A stretch of 64,000 nt of DNA from Biomphalaria glabrata (Eukaryota; Mollusca; Gastropoda; Planorbidae), in the NCBI RefSeq assembly GCF_947242115.1, contig NC_074719.1:42242349-42306348 (forward strand), read 5' to 3'. Positions 1 to 9,706 of this stretch are shown here, piece by piece; position 1 is the stretch's first letter, and every line of letters starts with the position of its first letter. The notes beneath the pieces are model-generated. The model was not told where the DNA came from, searched no databases, and saw only the letters and a list, made by a program, of their open reading frames with translations. A program made the translations under genes and the position numbers.

Positions 1-1448
1 TTTTGTGCGAAAGCAAAAGGATTAGATGGAAATAAAAATAGAGTTTCCATTGGATTGGTGAAAGATGAATAGAGGGGTAATAACTCGAGTGTGAAGTTTA
101 ATTCTGAAATTATAGACGCCAAACCCGAATAATGAACTATTCTTGCATAATTAAGAATAACTTTTGGATCTGTTATACTCGATTCTGTAAATTTTGCTTC
201 AAGGTTAATTAGTGTAGCCATAAAATACTCGCCATTTAGATCTATTATTAGTAAAGGTAACAAGATACCTGGAATTCGCTGTATATCATGCAGTTTTATT
301 CGTGGCAACAAAGTTTAAAATGTAAAACTAACTTTAAAAAAAACTTATATTTTTAAAATGTCAACAAAGTCAACGTACTGATAGACCTAGACCTAGTCTT
401 TGTGATAAATTTTTAATCCATAAATGTTGAAAAAAAAGACACCCGTTGACACTATTTGTCAATCAAATATATTAATTTATGTATTTACAAATAAATTTCG
501 GACACCCATTTGGGGGCCCCCGGGGGGATTTTAAATTTCTCCCCCCTCCCCCCCCCCCCTTAGTTACGCCACTGAATATAATATATGGTTAACGTTAGGA
601 TTTTTAAAAATTTAGCAATAGTGGGCGCTGAGTAGGCAATGTTAATTTAGTATAAATAGTGAATAGTTTTAAAAAGGGTGTATTCTTATGATAACAAATT
701 GCTAGCATATTTGATTTTAAAAATAAAACGTTTCGCTTAAAAAAAATGAAAACGTAGTCTTTGCACCAGAATTAAAGAACAGAAATATTATAAAATGGGA
801 ATTTCAGTATCTTTTCTAGCTTTTGCGATCTAAACGGGACGGACAGAAATACAGACAGACCACATAATGTTAAAACATAAGTTTTTTTTTCTTTAAATAC
901 TTTAAAGTTGGTAATATCATTGTACCACCAGAACAGGAAATCGCCGGGCGGTTGGTGTATTACATTTAAACAGCATCACTTAATTTAAATTTTAATAAAA
1001 TTGTTAGTTTTAAGATCAAATTGTATTTAAATATTAAACCTTATAAACGCTACTTGCACGGGTAAACGTATACAATCTCTTTTGCATACACTATAAAGGA
1101 TGCATCCGATTTTTTTTTTTATACTTACAATTTGCCAGATGTAATGATTTGTGTGATATTCTCTAGACTTACATATCTATCTATCTTTGATCATTTATTT
1201 GAGGAATAGAAATAAATTTGGAGTTTTATCCCCCACTCTACCCCAGCTAAGAAACATAAAAATAAAGAAAAAAATACTTTAAAACAAAAAGACAATAACT
1301 TCTTTATACAACTTATAGAGCGATTATTTTGCTCTTTATAGCTAATGACCATTTAGAAATTTAGAAAAATGTAATATTTGTTTTACCCCGCACAATTACC
1401 TACCCTTTGCCCACCCAGAAAATTCCTCTCTGAAAGTGTGGTTTGAAT

Positions 1449-1483
<35 letters not shown>

Positions 1484-1489
1484 TTACAG
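1..1489. other. Upstream/leader-intron region of gene A, no gene seen
   Basis: AT-rich DNA with no supportable gene. It holds a G/C-run repeat end reading into 'agttacgccactga' near 485-575, one copy of dispersed repeat R1 near 700-885 and a (TA)n run at 1451-1479. In genes B, C and D the non-coding leader exon lies 1.6-2.0 kb before the coding exon, so the leader and promoter of gene A should fall just left of this window. I found no matching leader here. Confidence 0.5.
700..885 (-). repeat. Dispersed repeat R1, partial copy
   Basis: Diverged partial copy of the R1 family, recognised by the 'agatctaaacgggacggac' core followed by a cagacagacc run. Fuller copies lie at 21139-21660 and 44915-45437. 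Confidence 0.55.
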
Positions 1490-1509
1490 ATTAAAATCCA
1501 CTGCTAATC

Positions 1510-1593
1510 ATGGTCCTTAAAGGCTTTGCTTTTCTGTTGTGTTTGTTTTGTGTGGCTTGTCAGTCTAATGAAGTAGATTTTCCATCAAGTCAG
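1510..1593 (+). CDS. Gene A, coding exon 1: signal peptide of a secreted tandem-repeat protein
   Basis: This exon encodes 28 residues from [17 protein letters not shown] to a phase-0 end at ...PSSQ. A 3' splice site (tatttacag) ends at 1489, 20 nt before the ATG, and a GTAAAA donor starts at 1594. The hydrophobic core [12 protein letters not shown] is a clear signal peptide, with cleavage probably near VAC/QS. The QSNEVD that follows matches QSDEVD at the same place in genes B and C. Unlike those two, this exon has no long acidic tail. It should join in frame to the repeat exon at 5089, giving about 643 residues. A secretory role is inferred from the signal peptide; the function is unknown. 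Confidence 0.75.
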
Positions 1594-1618
1594 GTAAAAA
1601 AAAAGTGTTATTGCTGCG

Positions 1619-1619
1619 A

Positions 1620-1706
<87 letters not shown>

Positions 1707-1790
1707 TTGTCTGTCAGTCTATGTATCTATCTATCATCTATCAATCTCTCTCTCTGTCTCTATCTATCTATCTGTCTGTCTGTCTGTCTG
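1619..1790. repeat. (CTAT)n microsatellite in gene A intron
   Basis: Nearly perfect CTAT repeats from 1619 to about 1706 decay into CTGT/TCTC variants to about 1790. The tract begins 25 nt after the donor of coding exon 1. The open frames over it are artefacts. Confidence 0.95.
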
Positions 1791-1839
1791 TTTGTTTCTA
1801 AGTGGCTAAATTTAGGACATATTATTAAATAGCTTTAAA

Positions 1840-2885
1840 CTCTCCTTCTCTCTCTCCTTCTCTCTTTCTCCTTCTCTCTCTCTGTCCTCTCTCTCCTTCT
1901 CCATTTTCTTCTCTCTCTCCTTCTCTCTCTCCTTCTCCATTTTCTTCTCTCTCTCCTTCTCTCTCTCCTTCTCCATTTTCTTCTCTCTCTCCTTCTCCAT
2001 TTTCTTCTCTCTCTCCTTCTCCATTTTCTTCTCTCTCTCTATCTCTCTCTCCTTCTCCATTTTCTTCTCTCTCTCCTTCTCTCTCTCCTTCTCCATTTTC
2101 TTCTCTCTCTCCTTCTCTCTCTCCTTCTCCATTTTCTACTCTCTCTCCTTCTCTCTCTCCTTCTCTCTCTCCTTCTCTCTCTCATTCTCTCTCTCATTCT
2201 CTCTCTCCTTCTCTCTCTCTCCTTCTCTCTCTCCTTCTCTCTCTCCTTCTCCATTTTCTACTCTCTCTCCTTCTCTCTCTCCTTCTCTCTCCTCTCTCTC
2301 CTTCTCTCTCTCCTTCTCTCTCTCCTTCTCTCGCTTCTTGTCTCTCTCCTTCTCTCTCTCCTTCTCTCTCTCCTTCTCTCTCTCCTTCTCTCTCCTCTCT
2401 CACCTTCTCTCTCTCCTTCTCTCTCTCCTTCTCCATTTTTTACTCTCTCTCCTTCTCTCTCTCCTTCTCTCTCTCCTTTTCTCTCTCCTTCTCTCTCTCC
2501 TTCTCCATTTTATTCTCTCTCTCCTTCTCTCTCTCCTTTTCTCTCTCCTTCTCTCTCTCCTTCTCCATTTTCTTCTCTCAATCCGTCTCTCTCTCCATCT
2601 CTCTCTAATTCTCTCTCTCCTTCTCTCTCCTTCTCTCTCTCCTTCTTTCTCTCCTTCTCCATTTCCTTCTCTCTCTTCTTCTCTCTCTAATTCTCTCTCT
2701 CCTTCTCTCTCTCCTTTTCTCTCTAATTCTCTCTCTCCTTCTCTCTCTCCTTCTCCATTTTCTTCTCTCACTCCTTCTCTCTCTCCATCTCTCTCTAATT
2801 CTCTCTCTCCTCCTCTCTCTCCTTCTCCATTTTTTTCTCTCTCTTCTTCTCTCTCTCCTTCTCCATTTTCTTCTCTCTCTCTTCT

Positions 2886-2916
<31 letters not shown>

Positions 2917-3545
2917 CTTCTCCATTTTCTTCTCTCTCTCATTCTCTCTCTCCTTGTCTCTCTCCGTCTTTCTCTCCTTCTCCATTTTCTTCTCTCTCTC
3001 TCTCCTTCTCTCTCTCCTTCTCCATATTCATCTCTCTCTCCTTCTCTCTCTCCTTCTCTCTCTCATTCTCTCTCTAATTCTCTCTCTCCTTCTCCATTTT
3101 CTTTTCTCTCGCCTTCTCCATTTTCTTCTCTCTTTACTTCTCTCTCTCCTTCTGCTCCCCCTCCTTCTCTCTCTCCTTCTCTCTTTCTTTCTCTCTCTCC
3201 TTCTCTATTTCTTTCTCTCTCTCCTTCTCTCTTTCTTTCTCTCTCTCCTTCTTCTCCCCCTCCTTCTCTCTCTCCTTTTCTCTCTCTCTCCTTCTCCATT
3301 TTCTTCTCTCTCTCCTTTTCTCTCTCTTTCCTTCTAAATTTTCTTCTCTCTCTTATTCTCTCTCTCCTTCTCCATTTTCATCTCTCTCTCCTTCTCTCTC
3401 TTCTTCTCTCTCTCATTCTCTCTCTCATTCTGTCTCTCATTTTCTCTCTCCTTCTCCATTTTCTTCTCTCTCTCCTTCTTTCTCTCCTTCTCTCTCTCCT
3501 TCTCTCTCTTCTTCTCTCTCTCTATGTCTCCATTTTCTTCTCGCT
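1840..3545. repeat. Pyrimidine-rich (CTCTCTCCTT)n array in gene A intron
   Basis: About 1.7 kb of imperfect CTCTCTCCTT units with interspersed 'ctccattttctt' variants. One strand is almost wholly pyrimidine. It yields long Leu/Ser and Lys/Arg/Glu open frames that are not genes. A similar array sits at the same place in the gene C intron (37077-38705). Confidence 0.93.
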
Positions 3546-3635
3546 CTCTCTCTCTATATATATATTCTTCTTAACTCCCTCCTTTTCTCGCTGTCTCTAC
3601 TTCCCCACCCCCTTTTTTTTCGATATCTCTTGTGG

Positions 3636-3878
3636 TCTATAGGGCAGATGATGTAAAGTTTATCTGATTCTCTGGCCTACGGTTAACGAGGGTGTCATGT
3701 GGCTTGCACAACGACCAACCGCTTTACTTTTCCCCAACTTGCGTCAGGTAACCATTAGAGCTGGGTGGACTCCGAGGCGCCCTAGGATTCTGAAATTAAA
3801 AAAATCACAGTCTTCACCAGGATTCGAACGCCGGACCCCGGTTGTCAAGCGCTTTACCGCTCAGCCACTGCGCCTCCG
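3636..3878 (-). mobile_element. tRNA-derived SINE, family SINE-A
   Basis: Read on the - strand: a tRNA-like head with box-A-like 'ctgagcggtaaagcg' and box-B-like 'cgttcgaatcctgg', then a body with 'ggttaacgagggtgtcatg' (here in complement) and the tail 'catctgccctatagacc'. About a dozen related copies lie in this window. It sits inside the gene A intron and is not a functional tRNA gene. Confidence 0.85.
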
Positions 3879-4075
3879 ACTTCAATAGTACCAACTCACT
3901 ATTTCTCTCTTTGATTTTCTCCCCATTTCTTTCCCCGTTCTTTTATGTCTTTCTTTTTCTCTAATTCTTCCTCTCTCTCTTTTTTTTTTACATCCTTCTC
4001 TCTCTCTCTCTCTCTGTTACTCCGCTTCTCTTCTTGCATCCTGCGTATCGTAATTATACTCCCCACATAGATGAA

Positions 4076-4290
4076 GGGAGGCGTGGTCGAGAGGCCAAGT
4101 GCGCATGAACTTGGCTACCTAGAAGGGGGCTCGAGGTTCGACACCCGACTCGGGCAGAGCTGTGTTTATTGAGCGCCTAAAGGCAGCACGGAAAAGCAAC
4201 TCCTAGATACCCCCTCCCCCCACTGGTCCACAAATGAGATTGGACCAAAGCGCTCTAAGCTTGATAGTAGCGATATATAAAAGCGATTGA
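4076..4290 (+). mobile_element. tRNA-derived SINE, family SINE-B
   Basis: A tRNA-like head (ggcgtggtcgagaggccaag ... gaggttcgacacc) is followed by a body with 'cccactggtccacaaatgag' and 'accaaagcgctctaagc'. Other copies are at 29228, 32500 and 57815 (-). It is the second SINE inside the gene A intron. Confidence 0.8.
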
Positions 4291-5088
4291 CTTAAATTGA
4301 AACGATCCACTTTATAACGCCCTTTCGAATGTACAAATAATTTTGGCTAATCTTCGCCCCCCCCCCCCAAAAAAAAAAAAAGAAAAATATAAACAACAAA
4401 ATAGTTTGTTTAAGTCATAAGTAAAAATCTGTGAATATTCTTCTATTTCGCAATTTAATATTGAAACATTTAATATTTTGCTATTTGTTGGAAATCACAT
4501 AAACCGTAATAAGTGGAAAAAAATATTTAGTGTTTTCCATGAAAGAAAAAATTTTGTTTAGTAATTTTGTTTTCCATAATTCACAATGGCAAATTACGCA
4601 CAATGGTATTAAAGATTTCAATTTTGTAACAACTATATTATACTCACGTATTCATAAAGCTGTTCCCTTGTTAAAAAACATTAAAATATTATTTTTAAAA
4701 ATGCAAACGTGTAGTAGGTTGAATGGTACCACACGAAAATATATAGGCCTACTATATATAGACTGCGGCCTTTAATTCTGTTGTTTAATAGAAAACTTAC
4801 GATTTTTGTTAATTTGAGGCATTCAGACAACGAATATATTAAGACAGTTTATAAGAGAGTACCTAAATGGTGAAAGGAATGTGTATTGGAAAATTTAATG
4901 CAAACCCGTTTGGAAGTTTCAGAGATCTCCCAATATATAAGTCATTACATGAATCATTCTTTGTCTTTTTACACGAATATAATAGCTGTAAACAAATGTT
5001 ACATTTGTACTATAAAAGTAGTTATTTTAATACAATATTTAAAATATAAAATGATTCACATTTTATTAATTATTTTGTACTATTTCAG
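4291..5088. other. Rest of gene A intron, AT-rich
   Basis: No repeat or gene recognised. It ends in the acceptor 'gtactatttcag' at 5088. Confidence 0.5.
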
Positions 5089-6936
5089 ATACAAACAAAT
5101 GACATTTGGGAAAATATTACACTTTTAATTCCCCAAGCAGGACAATTAGAAAATGGTGCAGATGATGGAAACTTTGAAATTCTGAAGGATGTTAAAAAAG
5201 ATTTCTTAGAAGGTTTTGCGGATATTGCTAAAACAATAGGAACAATCGTAAAAACCTTTCAGAGAAAAGATGTAGAAGACCTGGAAAAACCATTGGATAT
5301 CAATGAAAGAGAATTCTGGGAAGGGCTTGCAGATTTCCCTAATAAAATAGGAAACTTCGTAAAAAACATAAAAAACAGAAATGCTGGCGACATGGCAATT
5401 CCAATGGTAAACAATAAAAGATTTTTCATCAATGATCTTATAGACGCTGCTACCCAAATAGCAGCAATTGTAAAATCCTTTCAGAATAGAGATGTCAGAG
5501 ACATGGAGAATCCATTGGATAACAATAAAAGATTTTTCATCGATGATCTTGCAGACGCTGCTACTAAAATAGCAGCAATTGTAAAATCCTTTCAAAATAG
5601 AGATGTCAGAGACATGGAGAATCCATTGGATATCAATGAAAGATTTTTGATCAATGATCTTGTTGACGCTGCTACTAAAATAGCAGCGATTGTAAAATCC
5701 TTTCAGAATAGAGATGTCAGAGACATGGAGAATCCATTAGATATCAATAAAAGATTTTTGATCGATGATCTTGCAGACGCTGCTACTAAAATAGCAGCAA
5801 TTGTAAAATCCTTTCAAAATAGAGATGTCAGAAACATAGAGAATCCATTGGATATCAATAAAAGATTTTTCATCAATGATCTTGTAGACGCTGCTACCCA
5901 AATAGCAGCAATTGTGAAATCCTTTCAGAATAGAGATGTCAGAAACATAGAGAATCCATTGGATATCAATAAAAGATTTTTTATCGATGATCTTGCAGAC
6001 GCTGCTACTAAAATAGCAGCGATTGCAAAATCCTTTCAGAATAGAGATGTCAGAGACATGGAGAATCCATTGGATATCAATGAAAGATTTTTGATCAATG
6101 ATCTTGCAGACGCTGCTATTAAAATAGCAGCAATTGTAAAATCCTTTCAGAATAGAGATGTCAGAGACATGGAGAATCCATTGGATATCAATGAAAGATT
6201 TTTCATCAATGATCTTGTAGACGCTGCTACCCAAATAGCAGCAATTGTGAAATCCTTTCAGAATAGAGATGTCAGAAACATAGAGAATCCATTGGATATC
6301 AATAAAAAAATTTTCATCGATGATCTTGCAGACGCTGCTACTAAAATAGCAGCGATTGTAAAATCCTTTCAGAATAGAGATGTCAGAGACATGGATAATC
6401 CATTGGATATCAATGAAAGATTTTTGATCAATGATCTTGTAGACGCTGCTACTAAAATAGCAGCAATTGTAAAATCCTTTCAGAATAGAGATGTCAGAGA
6501 CATGGAGAATCCATTAGATATCAATAAAAGATTTTTGATCAATGATCTTGCAGACGCTGCTACTAAAATAGCAGCAATTGTAAAATCCTTTCAGAAAAGA
6601 GATGTCAGAGACATGGAGAATCCATTGGATATCAATGAAAGATTTTTGATCAATGATCTTGCAGACGCTGCTACTAAAATAGCAGCAATTGTAAAATCCT
6701 TTCAGAATAGAGATGTCAGAAACATAGAGAATCCATTGGATAACAATAAAAGATTTTTCATCGATGATCTTGCAGACGCTGCTATTAAAATAGCAGCAAT
6801 TGTAAAATCCTTTCAGAATAGAGATGTCAGAGACATGGAGAATCCATTGGATATCAATGAAAGATTTTTCATCAATGATCTTGCAGATTTTGCTGCTACT
6901 AAAATAGTAGGACTTGTAAATTCCTCTCAAGAATAG
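5089..6936 (+). CDS. Gene A, coding exon 2: sixteen 37-residue tandem repeats
   Basis: This exon starts in phase 0 after 'gtactatttcag' and runs 615 codons to a TAG at 6934. A 35-residue lead-in (IQTNDIWENITLLIPQ...) is followed by 16 units of exactly 111 bp. Typical units read (K/E)R-F(F/L)I(N/D)DLADAATKIA, then AIVKSFQ-NRDVR and DMENPLDIN. The first two units are the most diverged (DFLEGFADIAK and EREFWEGLADF), and they are the ones closest to the DFWxDVAKWA units of genes B and C. The LADAATKIAAIVKSF stretch should be an amphipathic helix. The reading frame ends where the last unit shifts by one base; unit-like sequence goes on past the stop, so the 3' end has decayed or shortened. Not matched to a named family. 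Confidence 0.8.
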   Translation: MQTNDIWENITLLIPQAGQLENGADDGNFEILKDVKKDFLEGFADIAKTIGTIVKTFQRKDVEDLEKPLDINEREFWEGLADFPNKIGNFVKNIKNRNAGDMAIPMVNNKRFFINDLIDAATQIAAIVKSFQNRDVRDMENPLDNNKRFFIDDLADAATKIAAIVKSFQNRDVRDMENPLDINERFLINDLVDAATKIAAIVKSFQNRDVRDMENPLDINKRFLIDDLADAATKIAAIVKSFQNRDVRNIENPLDINKRFFINDLVDAATQIAAIVKSFQNRDVRNIENPLDINKRFFIDDLADAATKIAAIAKSFQNRDVRDMENPLDINERFLINDLADAAIKIAAIVKSFQNRDVRDMENPLDINERFFINDLVDAATQIAAIVKSFQNRDVRNIENPLDINKKIFIDDLADAATKIAAIVKSFQNRDVRDMDNPLDINERFLINDLVDAATKIAAIVKSFQNRDVRDMENPLDINKRFLINDLADAATKIAAIVKSFQKRDVRDMENPLDINERFLINDLADAATKIAAIVKSFQNRDVRNIENPLDNNKRFFIDDLADAAIKIAAIVKSFQNRDVRDMENPLDINERFFINDLADFAATKIVGLVNSSQE

Positions 6937-7226
6937 AGATGTCGGAAACATGGAAAATAGGATGCATATCAATAATAAAGATTTCTAAGAAGTGGTTGCC
7001 AACGTTTCCTCACGATTACCAATAAGTTCAAAGGCAAAACAAAAACGTTTATGGGATGAAGCATATAAAAGCAACACTTGAACTATGACAACTGAAGGGT
7101 GACAGAACTGCTTTAAATATGACTTTAGTTAATATACCTCAATTATGCTATACCGATTAAAATTAAAGTATTTATGCAATTGAATTTTAATGTAAGCATT
7201 ATATCTGGCCAAAATATTTAAAGATT

Positions 7227-7232
7227 AATAAA
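7227..7232 (+). terminator. Candidate poly(A) signal of gene A
   Basis: AATAAA about 290 nt after the stop codon of gene A, in an AT-rich 3' flank, followed by a T-rich stretch. Confidence 0.5.
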
Positions 7233-7300
7233 GAATGTAAATATTTATACTGTGTAGTTTTTTTTATTTCCTACTTTTTACTTACATTTCATCCTCAAAA

Positions 7301-7462
7301 CCCCAAGTTAAAAACTCAATGCTATAAGTTAAGTTTATAAACCCAAGTCAAAAACCCAGTGCCACAAGTTAAGGTAAAGACCCCAAGTCAAAAACTCAAT
7401 GCTATAAGTTAAGGTTAAAACCCCAAGTCAAAAACTCAATGCTATAAGTGAAGTTTAAAACC
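7301..7462. repeat. 40-bp tandem repeat, 4 copies
   Basis: Four units of 40 bp beginning 'ccccaagtcaaaaactcaat' with the core 'gctataagttaag'. It lies just beyond the likely 3' end of gene A. Confidence 0.85.
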
Positions 7463-7639
7463 ACAGGTAAACATATTTAAATTAGTTAAGTAGTTAGAAT
7501 GTATGGCAGGGTCAATAAAGAATTAGCTTACCTAGTGATGTCCCAAGAAAAGACTTCCGTAGCAATGGTATACAACTCAATGGTGAAAAAAATACATTTT
7601 ATAACCATGAGGGCTTTAAAATAGATATCAGTATTGGAA

Positions 7640-8460
7640 GTAATTTAAGGATAAGTATCAGAAATTTAAAATACCTCGTCGCTATTGTTTCAGACGAAGA
7701 AATAAAACTTGAACTACTGGCCAGAAGGGCACATTCGAAGGAGGAAAAATCAAAACAATCAAACAAGGCAAAGACGTAGCCATCGGAACTAAAATCAAAC
7801 TGATGCGCTCCTTCGCCATAGCCACATAATGGTATGCTTGTGAGTCTTGGACGCTAATTACAGAACTAGAAAAGAAGAACGTAAAAGTGGACTTAGGATG
7901 CTATAGATCAGGGGTTCTCACCTGTGGGTCGCGACCCCCTTGGGGGTCGATTGACGATTAGCCAGGGGTCCCCTAAGACCATCGAAAATATGGATTGTTA
8001 TTGTCTATTCTTCTATTGCTGTATGTGTGTGTGTGTGGGGGGGGGGCGCGGCAGAGTGGGGGATTGTAAAAAGGGGTCGCCGAGCATAAAAGGTTGAGAA
8101 CTGCTGCTATAGATTCACTATAGAAGAATCATAGGCATCACATACAAAGATCCGCACTACAACGACGAGGTTAAACAGGATCACAGTGATGACATGTTAA
8201 CCACTGTCAAAAAAAAAGAAAAAAAGCAAACTCAATCTTCATGGTATTATCACAAGATCCTCGGGGCTAGCAAAGACCTACCTTTAAGTAACAGTAACAG
8301 GAAAAAAAAGAAGAGGCAGACAGAGAAAGCGATGGGAAAACATTGCAAAAGAATAAGATTGAATTAAAGGCAAATGACAGAGATAAATGAAAAAAGATGG
8401 TCGACAGACTAAGAGATTTGTGAAGGTAAAGACGAAGCAAAGTGTGTAATTTATCGGGTC
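7640..8460 (+). mobile_element. LINE reverse-transcriptase C-terminal fragment, degraded
   Basis: In shifting frames the + strand reads WYACESWTLITELEKK and then, beyond the inserted MITE, a second stretch like RRIIGITYKDP, followed by a tail like RQMTEINEKRWSTD. These are the 'tyr-x-cys-glu-ser-trp' and 'cys-tyr-arg' landmarks found near the C-terminus of RTE-like and related LINE polymerases. Several frameshifts and an A-rich slip make it non-functional. It is split by the SPIN-like element at 7909-8106. Confidence 0.65.
7909..8106. mobile_element. SPIN-like hAT MITE with 8-bp target duplication
   Basis: A 198-bp element starting CAGGGGTTCTCA and ending GGTTGAGAACTGCTG, so the ends are inverted repeats. 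It is flanked by CTATAGAT at 7901-7908 and again at 8107-8114, the 8-bp duplication expected of hAT transposons. The interior has 'gtgggtcgcgacccc' and 'cctaagaccatcg', which I recognise from SPIN (Space Invaders) non-autonomous hAT elements. It also has a GT/G microsatellite. It is inserted into an older LINE fragment and carries no transposase. Confidence 0.85.
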
Positions 8461-8538
8461 TAAACAATTTATATCAGAAAGTAGCTTGCTTATAATATAT
8501 ATATATATATCGTTATAACTGGTCAGCTACACCAATAG

Positions 8539-9706
8539 ATTCCTGATAGGGTGATGGTCCATTGCATCAGTGGATAAAAGATTTCCTGATAGGGTGATGG
8601 TCCATTGCATCAGTGGATAAAAGATTTCCTGATAGGGTGATGGTCCATTGCATCAGTGGATAAAAGATTTCCTGATAGGGTGATGGTCCATTGCATCAGT
8701 GGATAAAAGATTTCCTGATAGGGTGATGGTCCATTGCATCAGTGGATAAAAGATTTCCTGATAGGGTGATGGTCCATTGCATCAGTGGATAAAAGATTTC
8801 CTGATAGGGTGATGGTCCATTGCATCAGTGGATAAAAGATTTCCTGATAGGGTGATGGTCCATTGCATCAGTGGATAAAAGATTTCCTGATAGGGTGATG
8901 GTCCATTGCATCAGTGGATAAAAGATTTCCTGATAGGGTGATGGTCCATTGCATCAGTGGATAAAAGATTTCCTGATAGGGTGATGGTCCATTGCATCAG
9001 TGGATAAAAGATTTCCTGATAGGGTGATGGTCCATTGCATCAGTGGATAAAAGATTTCCTGATAGGGTGATGGTCCATTGCATCAGTGGATAAAAGATTT
9101 CCTGATAGGGTGATGGTCCATTGCATCAGTGGATAAAAGATTTCCTGATAGGGTGATGGTCCATTGCATCAGTGGATAAAAGATTTCCTGATAGGGTGAT
9201 GGTCCATTGCATCAGTGGATAAAAGATTTCCTGATAGGGTGATGGTCCATTGCATCAGTGGATAAAAGATTTCCTGATAGGGTGATGGTCCATTGCATCA
9301 GTGGATAAAAGATTTCCTGATAGGGTGATGGTCCATTGCATCAGTGGATAAAAGATTTCCTGATAGGGTGATGGTCCATTGCATCAGTGGATAAAAGATT
9401 TCCTGATAGGGTGATGGTCCATTGCATCAGTGGATAAAAGATTTCCTGATAGGGTGATGGTCCATTGCATCAGTGGATAAAAGATTTCCTGATAGGGTGA
9501 TGGTCCATTGCATCAGTGGATAAAAGATTTCCTGATAGGGTGATGGTCCATTGCATCAGTGGATAAAAGATTTCCTGATAGGGTGATGGTCCATTGCATC
9601 AGTGGATAAAAGATTTCCTGATAGGGTGATGGTCCATTGCATCAGTGGATAAAAGATTTCCTGATAGGGTGATGGTCCATTGCATCAGTGGATAAAAGAT
9701 TTCCTG
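8539..9706. repeat. Highly uniform 43-bp satellite, about 27 copies, derived from a LINE
   Basis: Perfect-looking tandem copies of a 43-bp unit (gatttcctgatagggtgatg / gtccattgcatcagtgg / ataaaa). I see essentially no differences between units. The unit matches the LINE segments at 12455-12497 and 56040-56085 ('tccattgcatcagtggatta', 'agattttctgataggg'). 43 is not a multiple of 3, so the array is not coding. Confidence 0.97.

Noticed and set aside
2338-3642. 434-codon Leu/Ser-rich open frame (and Lys/Glu/Arg frames on the other strand)
   Set aside because: It is wholly explained by the CTCTCTCCTT microsatellite; no start context, domain or splice support.
5206-6972. - strand frames with repeated 'KGFYNCCYFSSSVCKIIDEKS'-type sequence
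   Set aside because: Antisense of the gene A repeat exon; no signal peptide or splice sites on that strand.
8539-9706. CRISPR-like regular array
   Set aside because: Units are directly adjacent with no variable spacers, and the genome is eukaryotic; it is a satellite.
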